Position numbers and translations under genes: made by a program
Shown: positions 33,751-45,100 of the stretch, one piece after another
How the letters are laid out: every line of letters starts with the position of its first letter
How positions within the stretch are numbered: the stretch's first letter is position 1
From: Crotophaga sulcirostris
Taxonomy: Eukaryota > Chordata > Aves > Cuculiformes > Crotophagidae
DNA length: 64,000 nt
Reading direction: 5' to 3'
Assembly (NCBI GenBank): GCA_013397455.1
Contig: VYZB01000281.1
Span: forward strand, 694,887 to 758,886
Notes under the pieces: generated by a model
What the model saw: the letters and a program-made list of their open reading frames with translations, nothing else
Told to the model about the DNA's origin: nothing
Databases searched by the model: none

Positions 33751-36569
33751 TTCTCTTGAACAAGTCAGCAATGTGCCTTTGCAGTGAAGAAGGATGCAAA
33801 ACCATGTCCTAGGCTGCTTTAGTGAAAAGGACAGCAGCAGGTTGAGGGCCATCATCCTTTCCTCATATTTGGGATTTATGAGGGGCTCTGTGTCTAGTTT
33901 TGGGCTTCCCAGTAACCTGGAATATAACCAGTCAGCTCCTGTAGTACCATTCCTCAGATAGCTCCCATTCTGCCTTCTACTCATGGTCTATGTCAACTGA
34001 GAAAGCTACTCACGGCTGAGATTTGACCAGTGCTCACATAACAGGAGGCTGGAAAAAAGGCTGTGTGTTTCAAGAGTACAGATTTCTCTGATTTTTAATG
34101 GGAACATTATGCTGCAAATTCCTGTGAGCCCATTTGATGATCACATCCATGCTAACAAATGTTCAAAGCAGTCCTTGGGCAGAGACAAAGGCCTGCGTGT
34201 GTAGGCTCTGCAGGCGGAGGAGGAAAAGGCAGAGAGACTAGGCCTCATCTTCACAATTATTATCTCCATTAATAATTTTGTTCAGCTCTCAATTCACCTG
34301 GGGATAATTGCAAGAGCTTTCCTGGTGCACTTTGAGCCTTAAATTCACCAACACTTTCTGCACCACCAGGCCTCGAGTGTAACTTATGAGAGAATAAAGC
34401 ATATAACAAACCCCTACACAAGCCATAGGTTTTGGGCTATTTAAATTACAGCTGGGAGAGGGGAAATTGTACTAAATCTTTGGGGGGTACTTGCTCAAAG
34501 AGCTGGAAAGATTCAGCACAGATTCTCTCTCTCTGTTTTATGGCTTCCTCACTCAGATGCAACAATAAAAATGTTCCACTGGATTAGCTGCAGTGGCTGA
34601 ACTGTGATTTCTCTGCAACACTTTTTCACACTCTGAAAGCCTAATGACAAGCAATCAAGAAAATGTTAATTGGGACGATTGCCCCCAGGGGACCCTGGGG
34701 TCCTGGGAAGTTGAAGGTTTTCATTAATTCTGCAAGGCTGACTGCAAAAAATACCGTTTCTTATCCCCAGGAAATGTCTTCGAACTGTGGTAAAATATGA
34801 ATTTCCAAGTAAAGGTAAAGTCTCCAGACCTTTTTACTTCACCTCCTAGAGGGTCTTTTTAACGTATTTTTGTCTCCAGGGCTTCCTTGCTTCTTGATGG
34901 TTTCCCACAGACTTGTACTGAGTGAAGATTGGGGTTAGGAGGATCATAATGCTCTCCTCAGTGCCTACCCATCAGTTCAAGTACACTGAAGAAGAGCCGG
35001 TCTCATTTTTGCAGACCTGCAGCCACAGCACAGTTTGCAACCCCAGAGACCAGAGATAAGTCCTCCTTTTACCACTTGGTCATCCCAGCCATCCTGACCA
35101 GCTACAAGGCATCCCATGGCTTGTTTCCCCATGTCTTGCATCAGCGTTGGTCTCATGAAAAGAACAATAAATGTATTAGCTGGATTCTGGATTTTTTTTT
35201 TCTTTTCAGTCCTCATTGAAAATAATTGAGGAGCCTGTCATTTAAACTACCATCAGTAAGCTCATTTAATTGACAGCCTGCTTCACACATCTCGGAGTTA
35301 GTGCCTTGGCTTGTTAGCCTGCCAGACTTCAGGGCTTTGTCTAGATGAGCATCTACACCTATACAAACTGGGTTGTTGTCTGCTCTAAGGGCATTTTGTG
35401 CCAATGTCTACAGGAGATGCAAAGGTGTGAAGAAGCAGGGCCGAGGCATGTGTCTGAGTCAGCAGTAGTTGTCTTTTTTCTTCTGTCCTGCAGGTTTGTA
35501 AGATTAATATGGGTTTCCTTAAAAATGGGGCAGCTATTTGCTATCAGTAAAAGTTAATGTACCAGGGGAATTTATAGGAAAAATGCATTTAGTTAAGAGT
35601 TCATGGCTGTTGAATCCACCCACCCATCACTCAATGTAAGTGAATTCTGGCAACAGAGGTTTTATTATTGCCATGGCTTTGACAGATGATGATGTTTGTC
35701 TAACTAAATGCTTTCTGTCTAAGTGCCTCATTACCATTAGGAGAGGATTCAGCTGCAGAAAGGGAAGGGATTTCATACCCTTCCAGTGGCGGCAGGTGCT
35801 GTGGAGCCAGCAAGCCTGAAGAGACCTGTGTTGTGGGGAATTGATGAAAAGGGGAGTCGAGCAGCCCTCCTGCACTAAGCCTTGGAAGTCCACTCTCAGG
35901 GGCATCTCAGACCTGCAACAAACCACTCTCCCTATCAACTGCACACTGAGGACCACTAATAACCTTTTGCTACATTAAACATTATTATTTTCTGTATCTG
36001 GCTGGTGGTTTTATGAGTCTTCCAGGAAGCTCAGATACTGCAATAGCTTCTCTGCAACACAAAATGTGAGCCTGCTCTGTTATCGTAGCAGCTTGTGCTC
36101 TTCCAGCAGATGTGCTTTGTGAAAGTGGAGCTCATTTGGCTAAAGCTCTTTCCTCATCGGATCAACATCCCTCGGGCTGTTCTGCATGTTGCTGAATGTT
36201 GCTCCATGTTCCACCTCTCCTCTGGTGTGGGATGGACTCATCTCTGAAAATCAGTGCAAAGATGAAGGATGGACCTCTGTGAACCTCTCGTTGCTATGCT
36301 CTGTTCTTCAGCTGTAGCTTGCCTGCAGGTTTTTAACAGTAAATACAGCAGTGGACTTGCCTGGCTGAAGATTAACAAACTGACAGTTCACTAGGGTCGC
36401 ACAAGAGTGGTGAAGCAGATATGAGAGCTCCTTTCTAGAACTCAAAAGCTCTTCTCTGATCCCTGGGCTACTGTATAGGTCACTGAGCTGCACAGGAATC
36501 ATCCCTTTTATCTTTTAACACAACTGTTCACAAGGACTGTATTTCTAATTTCCTGTTTTCCTCCTGTAG
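33751..36569. other. Unique sequence, part CNE-like
   Basis: No gene. Bases 34240-34440 and 34560-34720 have the texture of conserved non-coding elements: long stretches without low complexity, with ATTA/TAAT-type homeodomain cores (TCCATTAATAATTT, GTTAATTGGGACGATT) and CACCTGGGGATAATTG. Conservation itself cannot be judged from one sequence. Confidence 0.4.
34683..34700. repeat. Perfect GC-rich dyad CCCCAGGG-GA-CCCTGGGG
   Basis: Eight-base arms (34683-34690 and 34693-34700) with a two-base spacer, directly followed by TCCTGGGAAG. CCCCAGGGGA and CCCTGGGG resemble EBF- or TFAP2-type recognition sites. Binding is conjecture. Confidence 0.55.
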
Positions 36570-36774
36570 CCACCCATGGTATCCTGATGATCTTACTAAG
36601 TTCCCAGCAGCTGCCACTAGTGACCACTCCTGACCACTCCTGCACATCCCATGTCCCCCTTGCTGCCTTGCACTGTTTTCCTGGTCTGAAAATAAAAATC
36701 ACAGCAGAAATGATAAATCTGAACTTATGTGTTATTCCTTCTGAAGATGAACTTATGTGTTATTTTTTCTTAAG
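36570..36774 (+). other. Candidate exon bounded by strong splice sites
   Basis: The interval is preceded by a long pyrimidine tract ending CCTCCTGTAG (AG at 36568-36569) and followed by a perfect consensus donor, AAG|GTAAGT (GT at 36775-36776). One frame stays open across all 205 bases, including an ATG at 36587. It holds a 28-base tandem duplication (GAACTTATGTGTTATT at 36721 and 36749). Because 28 is not a multiple of three, the two units are read in different frames. I do not recognise the peptide. It could be an exon of a long non-coding RNA, an untranslated or coding exon of an unseen gene, or a chance pairing of splice sites. Confidence 0.3.
36721..36770. repeat. 28-bp direct tandem duplication (two units)
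   Basis: GAACTTATGTGTTATT starts at 36721 and again at 36749, each followed by a related TTCTTnAAG-type stretch (CCTTCTGAAGAT, then TTTTCTTAAG). The second unit runs straight into the splice-donor-like AAGGTAAGT. Probable local duplication. Confidence 0.75.
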
Positions 36775-39700
36775 GTAAGTTTCATTAAAAGAAGCATAAA
36801 TCAGGAAATGCATTTATATTTCAGAATTTTCTCATATATCTTTCTGTAGCCTGCTTGATAAAGGTAAATCAATCAAATATAAGGAAAACACAGTCCTGAA
36901 AGGGAATATGGGCATTGTGGATCCTGTGCTGGAAAGCATTGGCCAAAAAATATGATTTATTTTTGCATTTGTATGCAACTACCACAGGGTCACAGCCAGT
37001 AAGATGATTAATTCCTTTGCTTGCTGTCTGTGCTGATGGTCAAGCACAGTGGCTTTTGCTGTCACCAAAGTGCAGATTTCCATCAAGATCCAGATCAACA
37101 ATTTGCCTATCCTATGTTCCCATCTTATGTTGCTGGGAGTGCACCTCAGGAAAGTCAGACAAGGGGGCAATATGCCTCTGGGGTCCTATTATAGACACTG
37201 GTGTGTTTTCTGAGTTATCCCGCAGCTGAAGACCTTCACAGAGAACTATGCAGCACAGTACAGATTCAAAAGACATAATCTGGGTGAAGACTTTGCACCG
37301 GAGTTTCCATGCTGCTGAGGAAAGATTTTCATAGATGTTTTGCACTTGTGTTTTATCTTTGAGGATCTTAAAAAAAACAAAACATTTTTGAGGGTGAGTT
37401 TAGAAAATGCAGGGTTAAAACCAACAGTAAGGCTGTACTTTACAGAATTTAATTCTCCTCTCTGTTGGTTTTGCCCTTGCCTCCCTCCCCCAGCTCTTCC
37501 TCTTACAGCATCCGTTGGCCTCTGACGTGGCTGGTTTGGACTGCTTGGTGAGCTGGTCTGTGGTGTGTTGTTCAGGGCAGCTCACCAGCTGGACTCTCTG
37601 TTGGCTTGATCAGGGACATAAAATTTACTGTAAGGCTCATACTGTGCTGGGGTAGTCTTTAACCTGGGAGACACATCAGTTCCCTCACTGATCTCCAAGG
37701 AATGTAAGGATGCTCTGCTGTGCTGCAGTGTGCCTGTGTGCTTGCAGGTGCTTTATTCTCTCTGCTTGCATTTCAAAAAAGTCATTAACATCCTCTGTGA
37801 TTCAGAAACACTCTGTAAATGAGGCTGCAGCCAAGAAATTGTGCAAGCTCAGCACCCTACTGCGTGCACCTGAGCTGTGTGTGTGAGGGTATCACAGTTG
37901 GTGCAGGGCTGTGTGTACAGCAGAGCCACAGTCAGGAAGGATCTTCAAAGTTTTATCGCTTCCTAAACTACAGTTTTCATTGCTCTGTTTAAACTTCACT
38001 GCCATTTTTTTTACAATACTCTGACACATATATTAGTGGGGATGTGCTGTACTGGAGCCGCAAAACAGCCTGCAATTCCCCAGGTTCCTCTGTAGTTTTT
38101 TATGCTGCTGCATCCATAAAAGAACTCCAGTCCTTCGAAGTTTGCCCCATGAGAACAAAGTAACACCTTTCCTCTGGAAATACTGCAATAAAACAAAGGG
38201 AATACAACACTCTCATTATGAAGATCCCATGGATGGCCTTTATCATTTATCAAAAGGAAAAGGTGTTCTTGTAATACCTGTAAGAACTGTACACAGGGGA
38301 GGCTGCTTGGTAGAGCACATTAATAAAAAGTCAGAAACCTGAAAGATATGTCTTTTTGTAGATTCACAATTGTGCATTAATTTATTTTTGTAGCTTTTTC
38401 TCAATAGTCCAGTGGCTTCTGTCATGAAGCAATTTCATTAAAGCTTTGATCATAGTGGTAATATAAAACCAAGCTTTTTGCAAAGGCTTCATTGCCCTGA
38501 AGAGTGTGTAATTGGCCAAATGTCTTAGAAAGTTTTGCTTGGTTTCTCCAGAGCACAAGTAAAAATTAATTACCCCAGCAGTAGCTGCAGTGCCATCATA
38601 TAAGGGTGTCAAATCTAGTCTTTCCAAATGGCATATTCTAACAGAGCAATAGATATAAGGCTTGCCATAAATGTGATTTGTGAACATCATTAATGAACTA
38701 CTAGACCTAATTGACTTCTCCTGGCTTTATGACAGCATAAAAAAAGTTCTGCACTACCAATGATATTCCTCTTAAACTTCTCCAGCTGAATCCCTAATGC
38801 TGCAGAGCTCTTTTAAAAGCAAGGTTTCACCAATATTTATTTGGGAAAATGGAAACTGTCTGTTAGACAACATTTCCAGTTCTTTAGAAATAATAAGGAT
38901 TAGAGCAGTTCTTCCATTGCAAAGTGAAATGAAAATGCTTTGCAATTATCCCTGAAAACCCAAGCACATTAGAGAAGATCAGCTGAGGGTACTTGCTAGC
39001 CTGATCATTTGAAAACTCAGACATGGATGAAGAGATTCAGGCTCAAGTCCCTGTTGTGATTTGGTTCAGGGATTTGCACTTCTGTCTTCTGCATTTCAGG
39101 GAGAAGCATTAACCTTTCTGATGTGGTTATGCATCTTGATCTGAAACCATACACATTATATTTTTGCCAATAATGCTCAAGATATTTTGTTGTCCAACCA
39201 TCTGTTGTTCAGATATACTGAGATCTGCGACAACAAATACCACTGGCACTTGCAGTAACATATTATTGTAGTTTATATTGCAGCTATAATATAAACTGGC
39301 CCAGATCTAGCTTTGGCTAGTATTTTTTCAGGACTTTTTGCTGTTCTATTTTATATGAGGCTTGTGGTCATAGGCCTATAGCAGAAATTATGAAAGAAAA
39401 AGAAATTAACTGCAGTCTACTGAAATCAATTATTTTTGCATTTACCTTTATTTCTGAAAAAAAGAAATAAAAGGAAATTCATATGCTAAATCATACGTTA
39501 CGGTTATTATTTTGCTCCACACTAGGCAGATTAGCTTTTCATGTGATATTATTGCAGTGAACAGAAATCTGAATGGTAAAATCTGGATCAAATGAAATGG
39601 TTGACCTCTAAGTATTTGCTTGATACATTTGAAAATTAACATTTTGCAAATTAAAACTTCATTCACAAAGGAAGTTACTGAAATGTCAGATGTGGTAAAC

Positions 39701-40014
39701 ATCCCCAACCACCACTGACTTGATAAACACTGAAGGAGGACCTTTGAGTTGATCTTAAGTGTTAAATTCAGTTGACTTAAACAGTTTATCAAATCCTCTG
39801 CAGATTACTCTTGCTTCCTTTTGGCTGGCAGTCTTGGGCAGAGCTGGAAGAGACTTTCTTGGAGGCCTGCTGGGCCAACTGGCCTGGACTCTGCTTTGGC
39901 TTTCTCAGGTTACTCCAGGGTGCCCCTCAACACCATATCTGAGCCCTTCCAGAAATGCGTGAATGGGTTTGACTTCCCTGTCTCTCTTCTTCCCTCTCAA
40001 CTTCCCTCTTTCAG
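36775..40014. other. Unique non-coding sequence between exon candidates
   Basis: About 3.2 kb with no CR1. Open frames are short. Nothing recognisable apart from moderate GC rise at about 37000-37330 and 39800-40010. Confidence 0.45.
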
Positions 40015-40112
40015 ACCCTCAGTGGTGCCAGAGTTTACAAGATCTGTTGTGCTTTATTTTGTGGAGTGTGAAAAATATACAGTCAGCAGAAGAAGTGATT
40101 GGAGATTCAAAG
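40015..40112 (+). other. Candidate exon, 98 nt, strong splice sites and open frames
   Basis: The interval is preceded by an exceptionally long pyrimidine tract (about 39973-40012, ending CCCTCTTTCAG) and followed by the donor AAAG|GTGAGA (GT at 40113-40114). Two of the three frames are open throughout. The frame ending in phase 0 gives a protein-like string (WCQSLQDLLCFILW, then SAEEVIGDSK). I do not recognise a family. The direction would be +, matching the other candidates at 36570 and 55013, but the phases do not prove joining. Chance occurrence is possible at this length. Confidence 0.35.
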
Positions 40113-40812
40113 GTGAGAAATTTTCCAAACATTCAGCATCTGCAATTTGCTAATTTCAATGAAACTAACAGTGATTGCATTAATATTAATCACAACTCTT
40201 TCCTCTTACTTCACTTCATTCCCTCAAATAGTGCATTTAGAGATATGTATGAGGAAGACAACAAAGTACCATTACAGGGTGACTTCAGGGATATTATCTG
40301 AATAATAAGCACCCTCCTTGCAAAGAGGAGGTGGCTGCAGGCTACTGGCAAAGATGGCTTTGGCTTATGGGGACTGGTGTCACTGTTCAACACACAGAGA
40401 TTCTTGGGAGTAGCTCCCAGACCACTGGTAAGCAACCAGCATCCTGAAAGAGTATTCTCCAAGTTCCCTAAATTTTTGACATTCAGCTATTTACTGCAGA
40501 GGGATGAATCCCTGAATCTCATCTTGGAGACCTCTTTCCTTACCATCTTTGCTGTTAAGTATCCAGCATGTCTGGCTAACTTTACATCAGCAATAGAGGT
40601 GGATCTGTGGAGCTGTTCTCCACAGCACCACCTCCTGCAGAAGTCCTGATGTCCACACTATGTGCATTATGTTGGACTACTGTGTGAGCCCAGTGCTCAC
40701 CTGCGATTGGTGTGCAGGAGGTGCAGCTCCCTGCTTGGCTTCATCGATGGGGAATCCACTTCCCTCTGGGGCTGCTGTGCCATGCAAACTGAAGCCTGGA
40801 GTTGAAGGTGAT
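40113..40812. other. Unique sequence, GC-richer than average
   Basis: Bases 40600-40810 are relatively GC-rich with no recognised repeat. A donor-like CCACTGGTAAGC lies near 40430. No gene is supported. Confidence 0.4.
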
Positions 40813-41326
40813 TTACTGTGTGCAGTTCTAGGCCCCTCTGTTTGGAAAAGATGTCAAGATACTGGAGTGTGTCCAGAGGAGGGCAACNNNNNNNNNNNNN
40901 NNNNNNNNNNNNNNNNNNNNNNNNNNNNNNNNNNNNNNNNNNNNNNNNNNNNNNNNNNNNNNNNNNNNNNNNNNNNNNNNNNNNNNNNNNNNNNNNNNNN
41001 NNNNNNNNNNNNNNNNNNNNNNNNNNNNNNNNNNNNNNNNNNNNNNNNNNNNNNNNNNNNNNNNNNNNNNNNNNNNNNNNNNNNNNNNNNNNNNNNNNNN
41101 NNNNNNNNNNNNNNNNNNNNNNNNNNNNNNNNNNNNNNNNNNNNNNNNNNNNNNNNNNNNNNNNNNNNNNNNNNNNNNNNNNNNNNNNNNNNNNNNNNNN
41201 NNNNNNNNNNNNNNNNNNNNNNNNNNNNNNNNNNNNNNNNNNNNNNNNNNNNNNNNNNNNNNNNNNNNNNNNNNNNNNNNNNNNNNNNNNNNNNNNNNNN
41301 NNNNNNNNNNNNNNNNNATACTGTGA
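40813..41326 (+). mobile_element. Young CR1 LINE fragment interrupted by assembly gap (copy H)
   Basis: The left side (40813-40887) matches the start of copies A and D: TACTGTGTGCAGTTCTAGGC, then AAGATACTGGAGTGTGTCC and GAGGAGGGCAAC. The right side (41318-41326) is ATACTGTGAT, the tail octamer of the young subfamily. In copy A the corresponding interval is about 434 bases, against 430 Ns, so the gap is fully accounted for by the CR1 interior in the same orientation. Confidence 0.9.
40888..41317. other. Assembly gap (430 Ns)
   Basis: A run of 430 undetermined bases lying wholly inside CR1 copy H. Its size matches the missing part of the element. Any open frame drawn across it is artificial. 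Confidence 0.99.
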
Positions 41327-41998
41327 TTGCTTCTAAGGTGTATTTCTAAGTCAGGCCTAAAACACTAAATAGATGCAATTGAAACTGTCAAATTAGAATA
41401 TTCTTAAGGTTTTTTTGAGGGTAGTTTCTGTTCTTGTATTCCTGCACTCAGATGATGAACTTAGTGGCAGCTGTAAACTTGCATTTAATGTTTTGAAACC
41501 CTTGTGGATTTTTAGCATGATGCAGCAGTTTGTTTGTCTTTTGGTTAGCTCCCTGCCATACAATATGATTTGTGATGTGAACTTTGTTCTGTATTTCTAA
41601 TAATCTGCAGCTTGATTATTCCAAAAGCATTATTTATGCAGCACTCTGGACACTGAACTATGCCATGCTGCTTCCATGAAACCTCTGACAAGGTGTCATT
41701 GCTAAGCTGGGCAGATACACAATATCTCATTTCCCTTATGTCTGTCTTCAGAAAAACCATACTATGTCAGACCAAAGGCGTGTCTGTCCCGTGTCTTGTC
41801 TCTAACCATGGCAAATGATAAATGAATAGAGAAAAGTGTTAGGACAGGGCAAAAATATATCAATACTGGTATGAAACCAAACTTCCATCATTTTGGAACT
41901 TGGTGATAAAATATTTAATTCAATGGCCCTTAACAGATTTTTTTTTCTTCTTCTTTTCTTTGTCACTTTTTGAAACTGTTGTAACAAGCCAGAATGGG
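41327..41998. other. Unique non-coding sequence
   Basis: AT-rich. No gene or repeat recognised. Confidence 0.5.
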
Positions 41999-42175
41999 AT
42001 CATAGCATAATTTAGTTTATAAGAGACTTCAGGAAGTCTCTAGCCTGATCTTGTGCTCAAAGGTGGGTCACCTATGAGATCGAACCACATTGCTCAGGTC
42101 TTTAGCCAGCTGGGTCTTCATAACCTCCAGGGATGGATACAGCATATAATTTCTGGGCAACCATTTTTTTACCCA
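41999..42175 (-). mobile_element. Old CR1 3' end, antisense (copy I)
   Basis: ATCATAGCATAATTTAG, then GACTTCAGGAAGTCTCTAGC, CACCTATGAGATCGAACCAC, TTGCTCAGG and ACCTCCAGGGATGGATACAG. These follow the order of a CR1 3' end read in reverse. Substitutions throughout mark it as old. Confidence 0.8.
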
Positions 42176-45100
42176 CCTAGGTGATGGTGTGTAAGAAGTC
42201 AAGTAAACTTGCTGAGTAAAAAGTCTTATAAACTCCCTGGCTGGTCAAGGCTAATGAATAAGAGCAGAGTCAGTGCCTGGTGGAAGTTATTAGACCTCCC
42301 TCAGAGAAGAGAGTTTTTTGTTTCTATTTATAAGTCCAGTAAAGATACTTGATGTAGAAAAATACGGTATTAATAAAATATGCAGTTCTGTACCTAGTAA
42401 TCAACATTTGGTTAAAAAGAACAAGAAGGATGTCTGGAGAGTACCTGAATACCCAGTTGCCTGTTTCTCCATGAAATATGGATGGAGGATGACAGGTCAT
42501 GGGAGGTTGTGGAGTTTGGAAAAGACACCAGAAGATTTTTTGTTGCACTCACTGCTATATTTTATCATTTAAAAATCAACTATCTTAAGTCTATTCCACT
42601 TTAGATAGTAGATTTGAAGAACTGTATAAAGAAATATTTTAGGTGAGTTTTGGAAAAATACATAAGGTGGAAAATCCCCAGCCACATTTTTTTTGGAAAT
42701 CAGGAACTGGGAAGAATAATATTTCTGTAGATTTTCGTGTGGAAATATAGAGAAGGACACCGAAGTGACTGGTTTTAGGAAATGAAGAAATTATACAGTA
42801 AGCTAGCTTTTTCTGAGCTATGCTGGAGATTTGGTGGGATGCTGTATTTTGCCTTCACTAAATCTCCAAATTAGAGATTAGGAGCTTGTTCCCTCGGTGC
42901 AAAGCATGCATGATTTAAGGTGGGTTCACAGGGTTTTGCGATTGCTCAGTGCTGACCGTACCACATGACACGTCCCTTCCTTCTTCTGGGCCCAGTTTGA
43001 GTTGGTTCTGTGTAACTTCAAGAGCTCTGCAGCCCCATCCAGACTCTTCAGTCAAGGGGGAAAGACAAAAGAAAAGATGGTGAAAGACTTTTTTCCTTCT
43101 CACCAGAGAGCAACATGACAATGTAAACTCTTATTTTCACACATCTGGCAGAGGGTGTTTTGTTCTTAGAGCTTTACCTTATCTGAATGCAATCTCTTTC
43201 TCTGGTCTCTTCAGGCCCCTTAGGACTTCCAAAGAGCCCTGGTGCTGTGTGGGGTGGGGTCCATCCCGCATATTCTTCTTCTCTGCTTATGAAACTGGTG
43301 TTCATTTCAATACTAGAAGATGGAATTATTTTCCACCTTTCTTATACTGGACAAAAATTATTGAATTCATCTTGTGCCTGCCTAGGCTAGAAGGATTTTC
43401 TGAGGAGACTAATGATCACATTTGGCTTTACTTTCTTGACTTCAGCAAAGATCAAAGATAACATTCACATTCTTCATCTTTCCTGGTTTTGTTATTCATA
43501 GGTGGCAAAAACCTTCCTTATGGAATCTTTAATTAAGCTTATTTCGACAGTGCTTCTTGGGTTTCCTTTCATTAAGTAATTTCTCAGTGTTGAAATTTCT
43601 GTTGAATTTTTTCTTTCTGCTTTCACAGAAAAAGGACTCTGAAACTCTTTGTTTAATGACTTAGGAATCAGGAGATACTAACTATACCAGTATTTAATAA
43701 TATTGTCAGAATATGCAGCACCATTGGAGTATAATCATCACGACAAGGGACTTTTATTTCAAACATGATTACATACAGCTGGATCACTTCTAGATCATAA
43801 ACGTATCATTTACTAGATAGCTTTTCTTTGCAATAAACAGAATAGTTGATGAGCATAGTCGAATATGGCTTTGTTATGATCTTTGAAGAATGTTAAATGT
43901 TAGCAGTAGAAATATTTTATTATTCATTTGTTTTCTAGTTTTATGCTACTTGCTTTTTATCTGTTTCAGAGAAGAAATATTAGCAAAGGCTGTATGTGGA
44001 AATTTTGTCAATATAGTTTAACTATCTTCTCAAGTGACTCTTTGAATCATATCCATCAAGATAACTGCTCCCCCCTCCACCCCTGTTTAGCTGCTCTGTG
44101 ACAAAGATGTGATAGTTTTTGGCTATTTCTTTTCTTTAATGCTTTTGAGCAATTTAACTCAATGAGAAAAAAAATGTATAATTAATACCGTTTTGCTAGT
44201 TGCCATCTTATTTGTTCATGCAGTGGACATCTGGCACTCGTTAACTCTTGAAAAGTGTTGCAAGCACTGTAATACGTCCCTCTTTTCCAGGGCTGGCCTT
44301 TGGCTGTTTTAAAGCAGGGCAAGCTCAGAGTTGAGCTCTGTGACTTTCTAGCTCAATTGTCTTTTTGAGTTGTATTTTGAATTTCTTCTAATGTCTGTAG
44401 TCTCAGGATGCTTTTGTCTCTTCTTATGACCCCGTATGTACTGGCACTTTCCAAATTCTTCCTGCATCATATAGTAATTCTTACAGTCATCTATAAATAT
44501 TTTGTCTGAATTTTTGTTCACAGTCTCTTTTCAGGGACTATTTTCCACCTGAGTTCCTTCTCTATTTACACCTCTATTTTATATTTTCTGGTATAAATAT
44601 AATTTTTTGTATGTGTCATTTTATATGGAGTCCAATTCTTTAATGCAATTTCAGTTAGCAACCTCTGCTGCTACTGGAAAGCTCTTGAAAGCATCAAGGG
44701 CTTTCCAAATAAAACCACTTTTCTCTTTTCTGATACAGTTTGTATGCAGATGCAGAAGTGGTCTTTAAACCTTCTCCAAGTCTTTTAGACTTTGATAGAG
44801 ATCTTAGCAGCACATTTCCTCTAATGATGTTTCCCATCCTTCTTCCAGAAACATGTATTGTTTAATTTCTCCAGATCAGAAAGATTGACAGAGGTGTCTT
44901 TGTTTCATAGATTTGGGTCTGACATTTCTAGTAAAGGAAATATAGCTTCCCTTTAGGCAGGGGTTGTGCTTATCTTTCACCCTGACCTTGGCTGTGATGT
45001 AGCAGATAACCTATTCAGAGGCAGAATTCGCTTTTGTGAATTTGGACCATTGTATTAAGAAAGATGTTTTTGTCTGGCCAAAGGCCTGAGCTGACTCAGT

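Noticed and set aside
35640..35740. Box C/D snoRNA (a GATGATG followed by later CTGA-like motifs)
   Set aside because: No properly spaced C/D and C'/D' boxes or terminal stem. The same motif by chance occurs elsewhere (28806, 54592).
40660..41349. 229-codon open frame
   Set aside because: It exists only because a 430-base N run contains no stops. The real sequence there is a CR1 fragment.
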